A stretch of DNA of 64,000 bases from Verrucomicrobiota bacterium (GCA_013140495.1 JABFSR010000080.1:1-64000); one strand, 5' to 3'. Positions 52,836 to 63,243 are shown, counted from the stretch's first letter. Notes: generated by a model not told the origin, from the sequence alone. Numbers and translations: made by a program.

Positions 52836-53906
52836 TCAAATCTTCACCTTGAACTGCTCACCCTTTTTCACGGAGAGCACAAAGGCCGCGAGCAGTTGCG
52901 GAATTTGTTCCAGGTCCTTCAAGCTGACGACTTCCACGGGTGAGTGCATGTAGCGGTTCGGCAGGCTGATCAATGCGCTTGCAATGCCGCCGCGCGTCCA
53001 GAAAATCACGTCCGTATCCGTGCCACTCGTGGACGACATTGCTTCGTGCTGGAGCGGAATCTTCTTCGCCTTGGCAACCTGTTCAATGCGTTTCACAACT
53101 TCGGGATGGTTGCAGCCGCCGTGGGTGATGGCCGGACCGCTGCCGATTTTTACATCGCCGTGTTGTGTCTTGCTCACGGTGGGATAATCCGTGGCGTGAG
53201 TCACATCAACCACCAGGGCAATGTCCGGCTTGAGCGAATAGGCAATCTGCCGCGCGCCGAGCAGGCCGACCTCCTCCTGCACATTCGACACTGCACAAAC
53301 CTCCGGCGCGAATTTCGATTTCGATTCCACCAACAACCGCAGCGCCTCGGCCACGGACCACGTGCCGATGCGATTGTCGAACGCGCGGGAAATGGCGAGG
53401 CCGTTTCGCAGCAACTCGAACTCGTCCACAAGCGTGATGGGATCACCGACACGCACCAGTTTCTCCGCGTCCTTGCGTGAACTGACGCCGATATCAATGA
53501 ACAGGTCGTGAATCTTTGGCGGTTTGGGGTCGCCTTCCTGCTTGGTGAGATGCGGCGCCACGTTACCGACGACGCCCCGCACAGGCCCGCCGCGTGTATG
53601 GATCGTCACGCGTTGCGCCTTGGTGATGGCCGCGTCAACGCCACCCATCTTGCGGACGTAAATGAAACCCTCGGCGTCAATGTAGTTCACGGACATGGCG
53701 ATCTCGTCCGCGTGACCGGCAAGCATGATGCGCGGCGAACCGCCCTTGTTGAGCACGGCGACGCAATTGCCGTATGCGTCAGAGAAAGTTTCGTCGGCGA
53801 ACTTCTTCGCGTAGTCGAGCCAGACACGCTGGCCGCGTGTTTCGTGACCGACGGGACTGGGAGTGTTTACGAGGGTCTTAAGAAAACTCAGTGATTGTTC
53901 GCGCAT
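52836..53906 (-). CDS. M42 family metallopeptidase (glutamyl aminopeptidase-like)
   Basis: IMLAGHADEIAMSVNYID, AFDNRIGTWSVAEALRLL, VSNVQEEVGLLGARQIAY, SSTSGTDTDVIFWTRGGIASALISLPNRYMHSPVEV. Confidence 0.92.
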   Translation of the reverse strand: MREQSLSFLKTLVNTPSPVGHETRGQRVWLDYAKKFADETFSDAYGNCVAVLNKGGSPRIMLAGHADEIAMSVNYIDAEGFIYVRKMGGVDAAITKAQRVTIHTRGGPVRGVVGNVAPHLTKQEGDPKPPKIHDLFIDIGVSSRKDAEKLVRVGDPITLVDEFELLRNGLAISRAFDNRIGTWSVAEALRLLVESKSKFAPEVCAVSNVQEEVGLLGARQIAYSLKPDIALVVDVTHATDYPTVSKTQHGDVKIGSGPAITHGGCNHPEVVKRIEQVAKAKKIPLQHEAMSSTSGTDTDVIFWTRGGIASALISLPNRYMHSPVEVVSLKDLEQIPQLLAAFVLSVKKGEQFKVKI

Positions 53907-54017
53907 GGGGGAAAGTTAGGAATTTGACAGCACGGAGTCGAGACGTCTCTCCTTTTGGAATTCTTGCAGTCTGCTGGAGTCTCGACGGGCGGCTCGTCGG
54001 TCGTTATCGTCCGAGCC

Positions 54018-55376
54018 ATGCAACCGAGCGCAACCCCGGCCGAATCATTGCGGACTAAAACACCGTTTCTCTGGCGGCTTGGAATCGGAGCAACCGTCGC
54101 CGCGATTGGCCTTGCCGCATTTTCACTCCAACACGTCATTGGTCTTCGCGGTCAGGCAGTGGCGGGAGTGGTCTGCTTCTTTGGTCTCGTGGCGATGTTT
54201 TCGACGAATCTGCGCTCAGTCAACTGGCGCACCATCGGTTGGGGATTTGCGTTACAGATCACTCTTGCGCTGCTGGTGTTGAAAGTTCCTTTCGTCAAGG
54301 CCGGTTTCGAGCATGCAAAGATTGTCGTGGTCAGTTTCATAAATTTCTCGGACAAAGGCGCGGAGTTCGTCTTCGGCAATCTAGCGCGGCCTGGTGATCT
54401 TGCGCTGAATCCTGGAAAGGAATTCCTGTTCATCTTTGCTTTCAAGGCACTGCCGCCAATCTTGTTCGTTTCTGCGTTCTTCACCGTGCTCTATCACTAC
54501 GGTATTTTGCAACGCATCGTCCGACTCATGGCGCGCGTGATGGTTCATCTCATGGGTACAAGCGGCGCGGAAACGCTCTCCGTCTCTGCGAATGTTTTCA
54601 TGGGCCAGACCGAGGCGCCGCTCATCGTGAAACCCTACGTGCCGCGCATGACGCGCTCGGAATTGTTCGCACTTATGGCGAGCGGCATGGCTCACATCTC
54701 CGGCGGGATGATGGTGGTCTATATCAACTACGGCGCAGACCCCGTGGCAGTGCTCACCACCTGTATCATGGCTTGTCCGTGCAGCCTGTATCTTTCCAAA
54801 CTTTTCATGCCCGAACTCGGTAAACCGGAAACAGCCGGGTCGGTCCAGACACCACGGGAAAAGTCGCCTTACGTGAACGGGATTGATGCCGCAGCTTCCG
54901 GCACAACAGACGGATTGAAACTCGCACTGAATGTCGCGGCGATGTTGATCGTATTCATCGCTTTCGTGGCAATGTTCGATGCGATCATCGGCATGGTGAG
55001 CAAGGACCTCTCGCTGCAAAAAATCTTCGGCTGGTTATTTTCGCCCGTGGCATTCCTCATGGGCATTGAGCAGGCGGATGTTTCCAAGGTCGGTAGCCTG
55101 CTTGGTGCAAAACTCGCCATCAACGAACACTACGCCTATCTCGTGATGAAAGGATGGAAGGCTACACCGGACTTCATGACGGACCGTTCCTACCTGCTTA
55201 CAGCTTTCGCTCTCACTGGCTTTGCGAATTTCGCATCCGTGGGCATCCAGCTTGGCGGTATCGGCGCAATTGCCCCGGAACGGCGGCACGATCTGGCTCA
55301 ACTCGGCCTGCGCGCTTTGTTCGTCGGGTTCGTGGCGACGCTGCTGAACGCGGCGGTAGCGGGGATTCTGCTCTGA
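54018..55376 (+). CDS. CNT family nucleoside transporter
   Basis: GTSGAETLSVSANVFMGQTEAPLIVKPYVPRMTRSELFALMASGMAHISGGMMVVYI; TGFANFASVGIQLGGIGAIAPER. Confidence 0.93.
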   Translation: MQPSATPAESLRTKTPFLWRLGIGATVAAIGLAAFSLQHVIGLRGQAVAGVVCFFGLVAMFSTNLRSVNWRTIGWGFALQITLALLVLKVPFVKAGFEHAKIVVVSFINFSDKGAEFVFGNLARPGDLALNPGKEFLFIFAFKALPPILFVSAFFTVLYHYGILQRIVRLMARVMVHLMGTSGAETLSVSANVFMGQTEAPLIVKPYVPRMTRSELFALMASGMAHISGGMMVVYINYGADPVAVLTTCIMACPCSLYLSKLFMPELGKPETAGSVQTPREKSPYVNGIDAAASGTTDGLKLALNVAAMLIVFIAFVAMFDAIIGMVSKDLSLQKIFGWLFSPVAFLMGIEQADVSKVGSLLGAKLAINEHYAYLVMKGWKATPDFMTDRSYLLTAFALTGFANFASVGIQLGGIGAIAPERRHDLAQLGLRALFVGFVATLLNAAVAGILL

Positions 55377-55394
55377 CCTCAGACGGAGTTGCAT

Positions 55395-56087
55395 CTACCT
55401 GCATCGTTCCGGGTAATCGCTGAACACACCGTCCACGCCAAGCGCTCGCATCCGGGCGATGTCTGCCGGCTCGTTCACCGTAAAAGCGAATACCTTCAGC
55501 CCGCGCCGGTGCGCATCAGCAACGAGTTTGGCGGTCACCCGCTCCTTTGGTGGATTTACCGAACTCGCGCCAAGCTTGACTGCAAATGCGGCCAGACTGC
55601 GCGGCACACGCTCCATCAACGCGCCCGTCGGAATCTCCGGTCGCAACCGTTTTGCCTCGACGATTTGTTTATGATCGAAGGCCGAGAGTAAAAAGTCATC
55701 GTAGCGCCAGCCTCGTTGCGCCACGTAATCATCAATCAACTTCACCACGGGCGCAGCCGTGCGTGGACCTTTGAGTTCCACATTGATGATCGCACGACGG
55801 TTCACGGTGTCGAACACCTCGGCCAGCGTGGGAATCTTTTCGCCCTTGCCGGCATCCAGTGAGCGCAAATACGCAAACGACTTATTGGATACAAAGCCAC
55901 TGCCATTTGTGGTGCGGCCCAGGGTGCGGTCGTGAATCACGATCAATTCACCGTCCACGAAATACACGTCCACCTCGATGCCGTCCGCGCCGAGTTCCAA
56001 TCCTTTGCGGACGGAGCGGAGAGTGTTCTCCGGTTCATGCCCGCGCGCACCGCGATGGCCGAAGCAAAAGAGTTTCTGAGCTTTCAT
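55395..56087 (-). CDS. Glycerophosphodiester phosphodiesterase
   Basis: FGHRGARGHEPENTLRSVRKGLELGADGIEVDVYFVDGELIVIHDRTLGRTTNG. Confidence 0.93.
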   Translation of the reverse strand: MKAQKLFCFGHRGARGHEPENTLRSVRKGLELGADGIEVDVYFVDGELIVIHDRTLGRTTNGSGFVSNKSFAYLRSLDAGKGEKIPTLAEVFDTVNRRAIINVELKGPRTAAPVVKLIDDYVAQRGWRYDDFLLSAFDHKQIVEAKRLRPEIPTGALMERVPRSLAAFAVKLGASSVNPPKERVTAKLVADAHRRGLKVFAFTVNEPADIARMRALGVDGVFSDYPERCR

Positions 56088-56217
56088 TTTTCAACAATCC
56101 GCAGACGGCTTTCCCGGGAGCTCTGGCATCCTGCCGGCTCTCCCAAGGCTGAACGCCGTGGCCCGTCGCATCCCGCAAGTCGCGCCAACGCCAACAGTCA
56201 CGGAATTGATTCGGACT

Positions 56218-56248
56218 GTAGCAGCCGATGTGAGGAGGCTCTAACTTT
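56218..56248. repeat. Half-copy of the GTAGCAGCCGACGTGAGTCGGCTC family
   Basis: gtagcagccgatgtgaggaggctctaac; compare with 36622. Confidence 0.6.
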
Positions 56249-56290
56249 TTCTCGGCTTGCCCGGCGTGGACGGAGGGGTAATGTTTGGAC

Positions 56291-56974
56291 ATGAACCCAA
56301 AGCGAACACTTCCGCTCAGGAAAGGGTTTACGCTGGTGGAGCTGCTCGTGGTGGTTGCGATCATTGCGATTGTTTGGGCGATGATACTACCCATGAGAAA
56401 CAGAGGAGACAGGCTGCCTGCCGGACAGGGGCGTTGCATGAACAACCTCAAACAAATTGGCCTCGGCCTGATCATGTATTCGGAGGACAACAATAATCAT
56501 TTTCCGTGGGAGGTTTCGACCAACGCGGGTGGAAATGCAGAACTTAACGAAGCGTTTACGCCAGTAAATATTTTCTTGGGCCTTACCAACAACCTCCGTC
56601 AGCCCCATCTGTTTGCGTGTCCAACTGACAAGGCTCGGGCAGCGGCTACAAACTTCGACAACTTCAGCAACACAAACCTCAGCTACTTCGTTTCACTCAG
56701 CGCGGTCGCGACAGGAGACTTGAACACCTCCCGGATGATCCTCGCTGGCGACCGACACCTGTCAGTGAGCAATCAGCCTGTGAAGCCCGGCTTGTGCCTT
56801 GTGGATTCAAACTCCACGCCCGGCTGGACACGGGAACTGCACGAATCCAAAAATCTGCTTCAGCGAGGTAACCTGCTGTTTGCGGATGGTCACGTGGTGT
56901 TCATTCGCTCAAGCGATCTCCCGGCGTCCTTCAGAAACCAATCAATTACTGCCAGCCGCCTCGTGATTCCATAG
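56291..56974 (+). CDS. Prepilin-type N-terminal cleavage/methylation domain protein (type II pseudopilin/DUF1559-like)
   Basis: RKGFTLVELLVVVAIIAIVWAMILPM; NNLKQIGLGLIMY; FADGHVVF. Confidence 0.88.
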   Translation: MNPKRTLPLRKGFTLVELLVVVAIIAIVWAMILPMRNRGDRLPAGQGRCMNNLKQIGLGLIMYSEDNNNHFPWEVSTNAGGNAELNEAFTPVNIFLGLTNNLRQPHLFACPTDKARAAATNFDNFSNTNLSYFVSLSAVATGDLNTSRMILAGDRHLSVSNQPVKPGLCLVDSNSTPGWTRELHESKNLLQRGNLLFADGHVVFIRSSDLPASFRNQSITASRLVIP

Positions 56975-56992
56975 CTGTCAACGCCTGACGAC

Positions 56993-58216
56993 TTAGAACA
57001 ACCCAAGCTGCCGGCCACCCGGACGACGAAAGGCTGCCGTGGAAAGCTGGAGGTGATTGGCTGCAATGCCCGCACGACGGCAGGCGACGTTGAACATCTG
57101 TTCGATCTGCTCCGCAAAGATGCCTTCGCCAGTCATACGTTTTCCGAATTGCGCGTTGTAAAGTTTCCCGCCGCGCATGGAACGGAGGCGGTTGAGAAAC
57201 TTCTCCTTCTTGTCGGGAAAGTGCGTGGCGAGCCATTGTTCGAACAGCGGGGCTACGGCGTAGGGCAGTCGCAAAACCACATGGCCGGCGAACCGAGCTC
57301 CCACCTCGACTGCCGCCGCGAGGATGTTGGGTATCTCATGATCTGTCAGGCCCGGAATCACCGGCGCGACCATCACACCGACCGGCACGCCTGCCTCGGC
57401 AAGTTTGCGAATTGTTGCCAGCCTTGCGCTCGGTGGCGATGTGCGCGGCTCCATGACTTTGCGCAAGTCGGCGTCGAGCGTGGTCAAAGAAACAAACACG
57501 ACGACCGCGTTGTGGCGCGCCAGTTCACTGAGCAAATCCAGGTCGCGGGTGATGAGTTGATTCTTGGTGACGATGCCGATTGGGTTGCGAAATTCTGCGA
57601 GCACTTCCAAGCAGCCGCGCGTGAGTTTCAATCGTCGCTCGACGGGTTGATAGCAATCGGTCACCCCGCTCATCGCAATGGTTTGCGGTTGCCACTTCGG
57701 CGATGAAAGTGCTTCGCGCAGGAGTTGCGGAGCTTCCATCTTGACCATGATGCGCGTTTCGAAATCCAACCCGGCGGAGAAGCCGAGATATTCGTGTGTG
57801 GGCCGCGCGTAACAGTAGATGCAGCCGTGCTCGCAGCCGCGATACGGATTGAGGCTGAACTCAAAGCCAATGTCGGGACTGTCGTTCCGATTCAAAATTG
57901 TGCGGCTGTGATCGCGGAGGAACTGTGTGGTTGGTAACGGTTCTTCTTCCGGATTCCAATCTGCATCACGCTCAAGGTGGATTTGCTCAAAACGGTTCGC
58001 GGGATTGCTGGCCGCGCCGCGTGCGGGAATGGATGTTGTAATGGCAACAGGCACGGGTTCAATGCTGGTGTTGGTGTTGTTTGCTGACCTTTGCCAGCCG
58101 CTTTTCCCATTCACCTTTGTGCGCAAGCGGATCGGCATCCGTGCCCCAAAGTTTTTTGACCATCTCACGCTGCGGCACGAACGGACACTTGGCCTTTGGA
58201 TTTTTGTGAACGCCAT
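56993..58216 (-). CDS. PA0069-family (SplB-like) radical SAM protein
   Basis: NPYRGCEHGCIYCYARPTHEYLGFSAGLDFETRIMVK, GVTDCYQPVER; true start probably downstream of the 58216 ORF start because it overlaps dinB. Confidence 0.88.
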   Translation of the reverse strand: MAFTKIQRPSVRSCRSVRWSKNFGARMPIRLRTKVNGKSGWQRSANNTNTSIEPVPVAITTSIPARGAASNPANRFEQIHLERDADWNPEEEPLPTTQFLRDHSRTILNRNDSPDIGFEFSLNPYRGCEHGCIYCYARPTHEYLGFSAGLDFETRIMVKMEAPQLLREALSSPKWQPQTIAMSGVTDCYQPVERRLKLTRGCLEVLAEFRNPIGIVTKNQLITRDLDLLSELARHNAVVVFVSLTTLDADLRKVMEPRTSPPSARLATIRKLAEAGVPVGVMVAPVIPGLTDHEIPNILAAAVEVGARFAGHVVLRLPYAVAPLFEQWLATHFPDKKEKFLNRLRSMRGGKLYNAQFGKRMTGEGIFAEQIEQMFNVACRRAGIAANHLQLSTAAFRRPGGRQLGLF

Positions 58217-59408
58217 CGAGATGTTGCAACGCGAGTTGCGCGCCGGTCATCAAAGGAGTTTTCTTCAGTTGCTCCTGCAGCTTGTGCGCGGCGTCATCGA
58301 GCGCGCCCCAGCGTTCGGCGTACGTGCGCCCCCAAAGTGTGGGCTGGGTATCGAGCCGCGCGAGATTCCACATCGCAATGCGGATTTGCCGCACCGGACG
58401 AAACTGCCCGCCCATGCTGTCGCGGAAAATGCCTTCGAGCGCGGTGTTGATGAGGGAATTCTGAAATTGAGGATGTTGAAAGCGATGACTGCCGCCAGTT
58501 TCGGAAAAGTCGTTGAACCGGATGGTCAGTGAAATCTCTCTTGTCTGCAATTGCTCGCGGCGCAACTGACCTGCGAGCCGCGTTGCTTCGCTCAAAGTAA
58601 ACGTGAGCGCGGCTTCGTAGTCCGGCTCGTCGTAAGGCAGCGTGGTGTTGCTCGAAATCGTGGTGCGATCTTTTACTTCGAGCAGCAGCGGCTCGCTCCA
58701 GCGTCCATTGGCAAAGAGCCACAGTTGTTGTCCCCAGATGCCGAATTTTTTCCGGAGCAGATGCGACGGCAGGTTCGCCACGTGACCGAAGGTCATCGCG
58801 CCGAGCGCGGCCAGTGCGCGTTGCCGGTTTTTGCCGAGACCGGAAAGCTCGCGCACAGAACGGTCCTTGAGGAATTCCTTTTCCTCACCAATGGAGATTT
58901 CAATGAAGCCGGGTTTGGCGGCATCGGTGGCGAGCTTGGCGAGTCGCGATGAACTGGCCAGGCCGGCAGAGACAGGAATTCCGACCTCGTTCTTGATGCG
59001 CTGACAAATCTGCTTCACGTAATCGGCGGACGTGGTGTTGCGCCAGACGGTTTGATCCATCGTGGAAAAATCGAGGAAGCCTTCGTCAATCGAGACGGGC
59101 ACGAGTGTCGGGGAATATTGCTCCAGCACCCGGAACATTTTCTGGGAGATGTCGCGGTATTCAGTGTAATGCGGCCGGCACAACACCCCGCGCGGACAGA
59201 TGCGAGCCGCTTCAAAACACGCCATGCCCGTCGTCACGCCGAATTTTTTCGCCGTTCGATTCGCGGCGATCACAATGCCGTCACCCCGCCGTCCGCCGCC
59301 GACCCAGACGGGCCGCCCTTCGAGATTTCGATTGAGCGCGATCTCGCAACTGGCGAAGAAGCTGTCGCCATCCACATGCAGAATTCGGTTCGGTGCCCGG
59401 GTGCTCAC
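58059..59408 (-). CDS. dinB: Y-family DNA polymerase IV
   Basis: ILHVDGDSFFASCEIALNRNLEGRPVWVG, YSPTLVPVSIDEGFLDFS, GIPVSAGLASSSRLAKLATDAAKP. Confidence 0.92.
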   Translation of the reverse strand: MSTRAPNRILHVDGDSFFASCEIALNRNLEGRPVWVGGGRRGDGIVIAANRTAKKFGVTTGMACFEAARICPRGVLCRPHYTEYRDISQKMFRVLEQYSPTLVPVSIDEGFLDFSTMDQTVWRNTTSADYVKQICQRIKNEVGIPVSAGLASSSRLAKLATDAAKPGFIEISIGEEKEFLKDRSVRELSGLGKNRQRALAALGAMTFGHVANLPSHLLRKKFGIWGQQLWLFANGRWSEPLLLEVKDRTTISSNTTLPYDEPDYEAALTFTLSEATRLAGQLRREQLQTREISLTIRFNDFSETGGSHRFQHPQFQNSLINTALEGIFRDSMGGQFRPVRQIRIAMWNLARLDTQPTLWGRTYAERWGALDDAAHKLQEQLKKTPLMTGAQLALQHLDGVHKNPKAKCPFVPQREMVKKLWGTDADPLAHKGEWEKRLAKVSKQHQHQH

Positions 59409-59781
59409 AAAAGCAGATCAAACTAGATCGCTGTGCGTCTTCACGCCACGATGAGTTGTTCACAGCGCGGGCATCCTTGCACAGCCTCACGGTCAAAAGC
59501 TGTCCAACCCCGGAATGAGTGGTTGGAAATATTGCAGGGATGCGGGCGACGATTTTGATGCACGCCGCCAGGATGTCAGCGCTCCCCCGGCGTTCCTGAA
59601 CGAGGATGACGCGCTGCGGCGAAGACGTCCGACGAAGCGCCATCACCCGTCGTTCAGAAATCAGCGGTGTGTGTCGCAGGAAAACGACACGAGGAGCCGG
59701 GGGCGATGGTCTGGTGCATGACACCGGACATCCGCCCTCGACTCCCCGTGCGCTTCATCCCCGTTGTGTTGCTCCTGGCGC

Positions 59782-60120
59782 TCATGCGGCAAGAAGTTCG
59801 GCGCTGCGTTCGCGGATCCACGCCTGGTGCCGCGCGGTGCGTACGGCAGCGAGGGCTTTTTCCTCAAACAACGCGGGGAACACGAGCAGCGGAAACTGCG
59901 TGGCCCACGCGAGCGCGGCAGCGTCATTGGCAGCGCGGCGCAATCGTGCGTTCACTTCCGGCTCGGTCACGGCGGTGAGCCGGGCGCGGAGCAACCTCTC
60001 CTTGAGGAGTTCCAACTCCGTGTCTTCCGTGGCTCGAAACGGTGCGGTCGGAACGGTCGGCACTTTGAACCGCGTTTCCGGCGCGAACCTCGCGGCCACC
60101 TTCTGTCTGTCTTTGTTCAT
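59782..60120 (-). CDS. Hypothetical protein, 112 aa
   Basis: ORF ending near the hairpin at 60168; charged helical sequence; weak. Confidence 0.4.
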   Translation of the reverse strand: MNKDRQKVAARFAPETRFKVPTVPTAPFRATEDTELELLKERLLRARLTAVTEPEVNARLRRAANDAAALAWATQFPLLVFPALFEEKALAAVRTARHQAWIRERSAELLAA

Positions 60121-60167
60121 ATTTTGACCTTTCTTTTGCTGTCCGGCGTTTGCCGGGTATTAAAACG

Positions 60168-60202
60168 AAAAACCCGCGATTGACTGGCAATCGCGGGTTT
60201 TT
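60168..60202. terminator. Bidirectional terminator hairpin
   Basis: aaaaacccgcgattg-actgg-caatcgcgggttttt, 15-bp perfect stem with A/T tails on both sides. Confidence 0.8.
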
Positions 60203-60449
60203 CAGAAATCTTGGTGTTTGCCTAAGCTCCTTCTCCCGCGTTGCCAACGAAGACGGAATGACGCGTCCAAATGGATCCGAGTCCAGTGGCGCGTAATGTC
60301 GTCTGCATCATATTGGTTGCGATCTTCATTTTCCGTCGCGGGAAGGAAACCAGAATCATGGACGGATGTCAAAGTGTTTTTGCGGGCGGGATTTTTGACA
60401 ACTGCTTCGGGAATTGCCACGCGGTGGTTAAACAGTTAGAAATGCTGGA

Positions 60450-60953
60450 ATGCCGACGGTTGCCGAACAACTCCGCGCGGGGCGCGAAGCCCGCAAGCTC
60501 TCGATCAATGAGGTCGCCGAGACCACAAAGATCCGCACCGACCACATTCGCGCGCTTGAGGAGGGCGACTACAATGTCTTCGTCGCGCCGGTGTACATTC
60601 GTGGCTTCGTGCGTTGTTACTCGATGCTGCTTCGGCTCGATGTGCCGGCAGTGATGAGTACCCTTGATGAGGAACTCGGTCGCACGGAAAAATTCCGCGA
60701 ACCTCCACCGCTCTCAAACGAAAAGAAAACGCCGCTCGATTTCGTGACTTTGCAACTTTCAAAGGTGAACTGGCAAAAGGGAGGCGTGCTTCTTGCGGGG
60801 CTGGCAATGGTGGCAATCCTTGTCCTGATCATCTGGTGGTGGAATTCCCGTCGCGTCGCGACACCAACCGCACCCAGTCCAATTCCTGCCGCAAGATATT
60901 CCCGCCCGACCACGGACACATTACCCCTGACGAATCGTCCGCCTCGGAAGTGA
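60450..60953 (+). CDS. RodZ-like helix-turn-helix membrane protein
   Basis: VAEQLRAGREARKLSINEVAETTKIRTDHIRALEEGDYNVFVAPVYIRGFVRCYSMLLRLD followed by one TM. Confidence 0.85.
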   Translation: MPTVAEQLRAGREARKLSINEVAETTKIRTDHIRALEEGDYNVFVAPVYIRGFVRCYSMLLRLDVPAVMSTLDEELGRTEKFREPPPLSNEKKTPLDFVTLQLSKVNWQKGGVLLAGLAMVAILVLIIWWWNSRRVATPTAPSPIPAARYSRPTTDTLPLTNRPPRK

Positions 60954-60978
60954 GTTGGGTTTGGGCGGAAGGCGCGGC

Positions 60979-61617
60979 TTAGGCGTCTTTGAGATAAAGC
61001 GCGCGGTTGCGCCAGAGATAAAGCCCACCGGAAGTCGTCGTCAAAATCACCGTCAGCCAAAGTGCCAGCACGGCAAACACGGGCACCCACGGCTTCAACA
61101 CTCCCTGCAACCACGGCCACCACTCCACGTAGGCATCCATCATCAGCAACGCGATGATCGCCACCATCTGCGAAATGGTTTTGTGTTTGCCGTATCTTTC
61201 CGCCGCAAGCACCACGTTGCGCGAGGCGGCGAGCAATCGAAGCCCGGTGATGGCAAGTTCGCGCGCCACGATGATGACCACCATCCACGCCTCAACCTTT
61301 GCGTAGATGGAAATGCTGCCGACGTGAAACGCCGGTTGCATGTCGCCGCGCAGGAGTGAACTCATGTGGCGTTCCACAAGCGCGATGAAGGCAGAGCAGG
61401 TCATGATCTTGTCCGCCAGCGGATCCATGAGCACGCCGAAGTTGGTGATGAGATTGCGGCTGCGGGCGATTTTGCCGTCGAGATAATCCGTAATGGCCGC
61501 GAGGCAGAAAAATATGAGCGCGAGCGTGTCGTTGACGGGCGAGCGCGAGAACATCACCCAAAGAAACACGCCCGTCAGCGCGAAGCGCGACGTCGTTAAT
61601 TTGTTGGGCAGGTTCAT
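60979..61617 (-). CDS. pgsA: CDP-diacylglycerol--glycerol-3-phosphate 3-phosphatidyltransferase
   Basis: NLPNKLTTSRFALTGVFLW, DYLDGKIARSRNLITNFGVLMDPLADKIM (DGxxAR...GxxxDxxxD). Confidence 0.93.
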   Translation of the reverse strand: MNLPNKLTTSRFALTGVFLWVMFSRSPVNDTLALIFFCLAAITDYLDGKIARSRNLITNFGVLMDPLADKIMTCSAFIALVERHMSSLLRGDMQPAFHVGSISIYAKVEAWMVVIIVARELAITGLRLLAASRNVVLAAERYGKHKTISQMVAIIALLMMDAYVEWWPWLQGVLKPWVPVFAVLALWLTVILTTTSGGLYLWRNRALYLKDA

Positions 61618-61640
61618 GCGATGACAGCAGTGCGCGGGCT

Positions 61641-62816
61641 CTATTTCTTTGACGCCAGGTTCTGAACGTGGCGCTCCATGCGCGTCGTCGCCTCAACAAG
61701 CTGTTCGTAGCTCGTAGCAAAGCACGCGCGGCAGAAACCTTTGCCGTTTTCGCCGAAAGCCGAGCCGGGCACGATGGCTACTTTCTCCGTTTGCAACAAG
61801 CCGATGGCGAAGTCCTTTTCGTTCATGCCGGTCTTGCTGATGTCCGGGAACGCGTAGAACGAGCCGCGCGGCAGATGGCATTTCAACCCGATTTCATTGA
61901 ATCGCCTCACGACGTAATCGCGGCGGCGATGATACTGGTCGCGCATCTTCTTCATCGCGTCCTCGCCGCGCACGAGCGCTTCGATGGCGGCTTCCTGCGC
62001 GATGATGGACGCGCAGAGCATCGAATATTGATGCACCTTCATCATCGCTTCGATGAGCATCGCCGGGCCGCAGGCGTAACCGATGCGCCAGCCGGTCATG
62101 GAGAACGCCTTGGAAAATCCGTGCAGAAAAATCGTGCGCTCCTTCATGCCGGGCAGACTCGCGATGCTCGTGTGAACGCCCTCGAACGTCAGCTCGGAAT
62201 AAATCTCGTCGCTCAACACGATCAGATCTTTTTCCACGGCGAACTTCGCGATGGCCTCGATCTGCGCGCGGTCGCACGTGCCGCCGGTGGGATTGCACGG
62301 CAGGTTGAGCATGAGAATTTTGCAGCCCGGCTGCCACGCGGCGCGCAGCGCGTCCACAGTGAGCGCGAAGCCGTCCTTCGCGAACGTCGGCACGGGCACG
62401 GGAATGCCGTGCGCGAGCGTGATGCTCGGCGAATAGCTGACGTAACACGGCTGGTGATACATCACCTTGTCGTCGGGATTGATGAGCGCGCGGCAGGCGA
62501 GGTCGAGACCCTCGCTGACGCCGACGGTGATGATGACCTCGTTTTCCGGCGCGTAGCTGACGGAATAATTTTTCTCGACGTATTTGTTGATGGCGCGGCG
62601 CAGTTCGATGAGGCCGAGGTTGGACGTGTAATGCGTTTTGCCCTTTTCGAGCGCATAGATGCCGGCCTCGCGGATGTGCCAGGGCGTGTCGAAATCCGGT
62701 TCGCCGACGCCGAGCGAGATGGCGTCCTTCATCTTGGCGACGATGTCAAAAAAGTCGCGGATGCCTGACTTGGGCAGGTTGACGACGTGCTTGGCGATGA
62801 AGCGTGATTGGTCCAT
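61641..62816 (-). CDS. Class I/II pyridoxal-phosphate aminotransferase
   Basis: ISLGVGEPDFDTPWHIREAG, NLPCNPTGGTCDRAQIEAI, LHGFSKAFSMTGWRIGYACGP. Confidence 0.94.
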   Translation of the reverse strand: MDQSRFIAKHVVNLPKSGIRDFFDIVAKMKDAISLGVGEPDFDTPWHIREAGIYALEKGKTHYTSNLGLIELRRAINKYVEKNYSVSYAPENEVIITVGVSEGLDLACRALINPDDKVMYHQPCYVSYSPSITLAHGIPVPVPTFAKDGFALTVDALRAAWQPGCKILMLNLPCNPTGGTCDRAQIEAIAKFAVEKDLIVLSDEIYSELTFEGVHTSIASLPGMKERTIFLHGFSKAFSMTGWRIGYACGPAMLIEAMMKVHQYSMLCASIIAQEAAIEALVRGEDAMKKMRDQYHRRRDYVVRRFNEIGLKCHLPRGSFYAFPDISKTGMNEKDFAIGLLQTEKVAIVPGSAFGENGKGFCRACFATSYEQLVEATTRMERHVQNLASKK

Positions 62817-62872
62817 AGAAAATTATTTGAAAAGTGGCAGCCGACTTTGGCTTGTGTGAATTTTGGGCTGCA

Positions 62873-63214
62873 TCATTTCTTCAAAAGTCTTTCGCAGTGG
62901 TTTACAACTTTCTGCAAAATTTCATCAGGGCAATTCGGGTCATCTACAAAAAACCAATAATCGCCAAACTGGTCATTGATGTTGAATGAGTGGCCACGAT
63001 ATTTGAAATCAATCCAAGCCTCCGTGATGCCATCGGTCATGAAATTGGTGATAACCACTCCATTCAAACTGGCAACATGGTCATGTAACTCTTGCCACAA
63101 CGTCGTCTGCGGCAACAACGCGAATTGTCGCGTGCCGTCGTTCATGATTTGACTGGAGAGTTGAGTTGGCATCGGTATCCAACATGTAGTTGCTAATTGA
63201 TTAAGCGTGACCAT
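62873..63214 (-). CDS. Hypothetical protein, 113 aa
   Basis: QFALLPQTTLWQELHDHVASLNGVVITNFMTDGITEAWIDFKYRGHSFNINDQFGDYWFFV; coherent globular sequence. Confidence 0.6.
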   Translation of the reverse strand: MVTLNQLATTCWIPMPTQLSSQIMNDGTRQFALLPQTTLWQELHDHVASLNGVVITNFMTDGITEAWIDFKYRGHSFNINDQFGDYWFFVDDPNCPDEILQKVVNHCERLLKK

Positions 63215-63243
63215 TCATCGGTCCTCGACCGTTCCCAATTATT

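Noticed and set aside
59400-59780. Several overlapping ORFs and repeat-like tracts around the dinB upstream region
   Set aside because: No frame gives a coherent protein; looks like degraded intergenic or repeat debris, insufficient to call a feature.
61668-62768. 366-aa plus-strand ORF opposite the aminotransferase
   Set aside because: Antisense shadow; no recognisable family.
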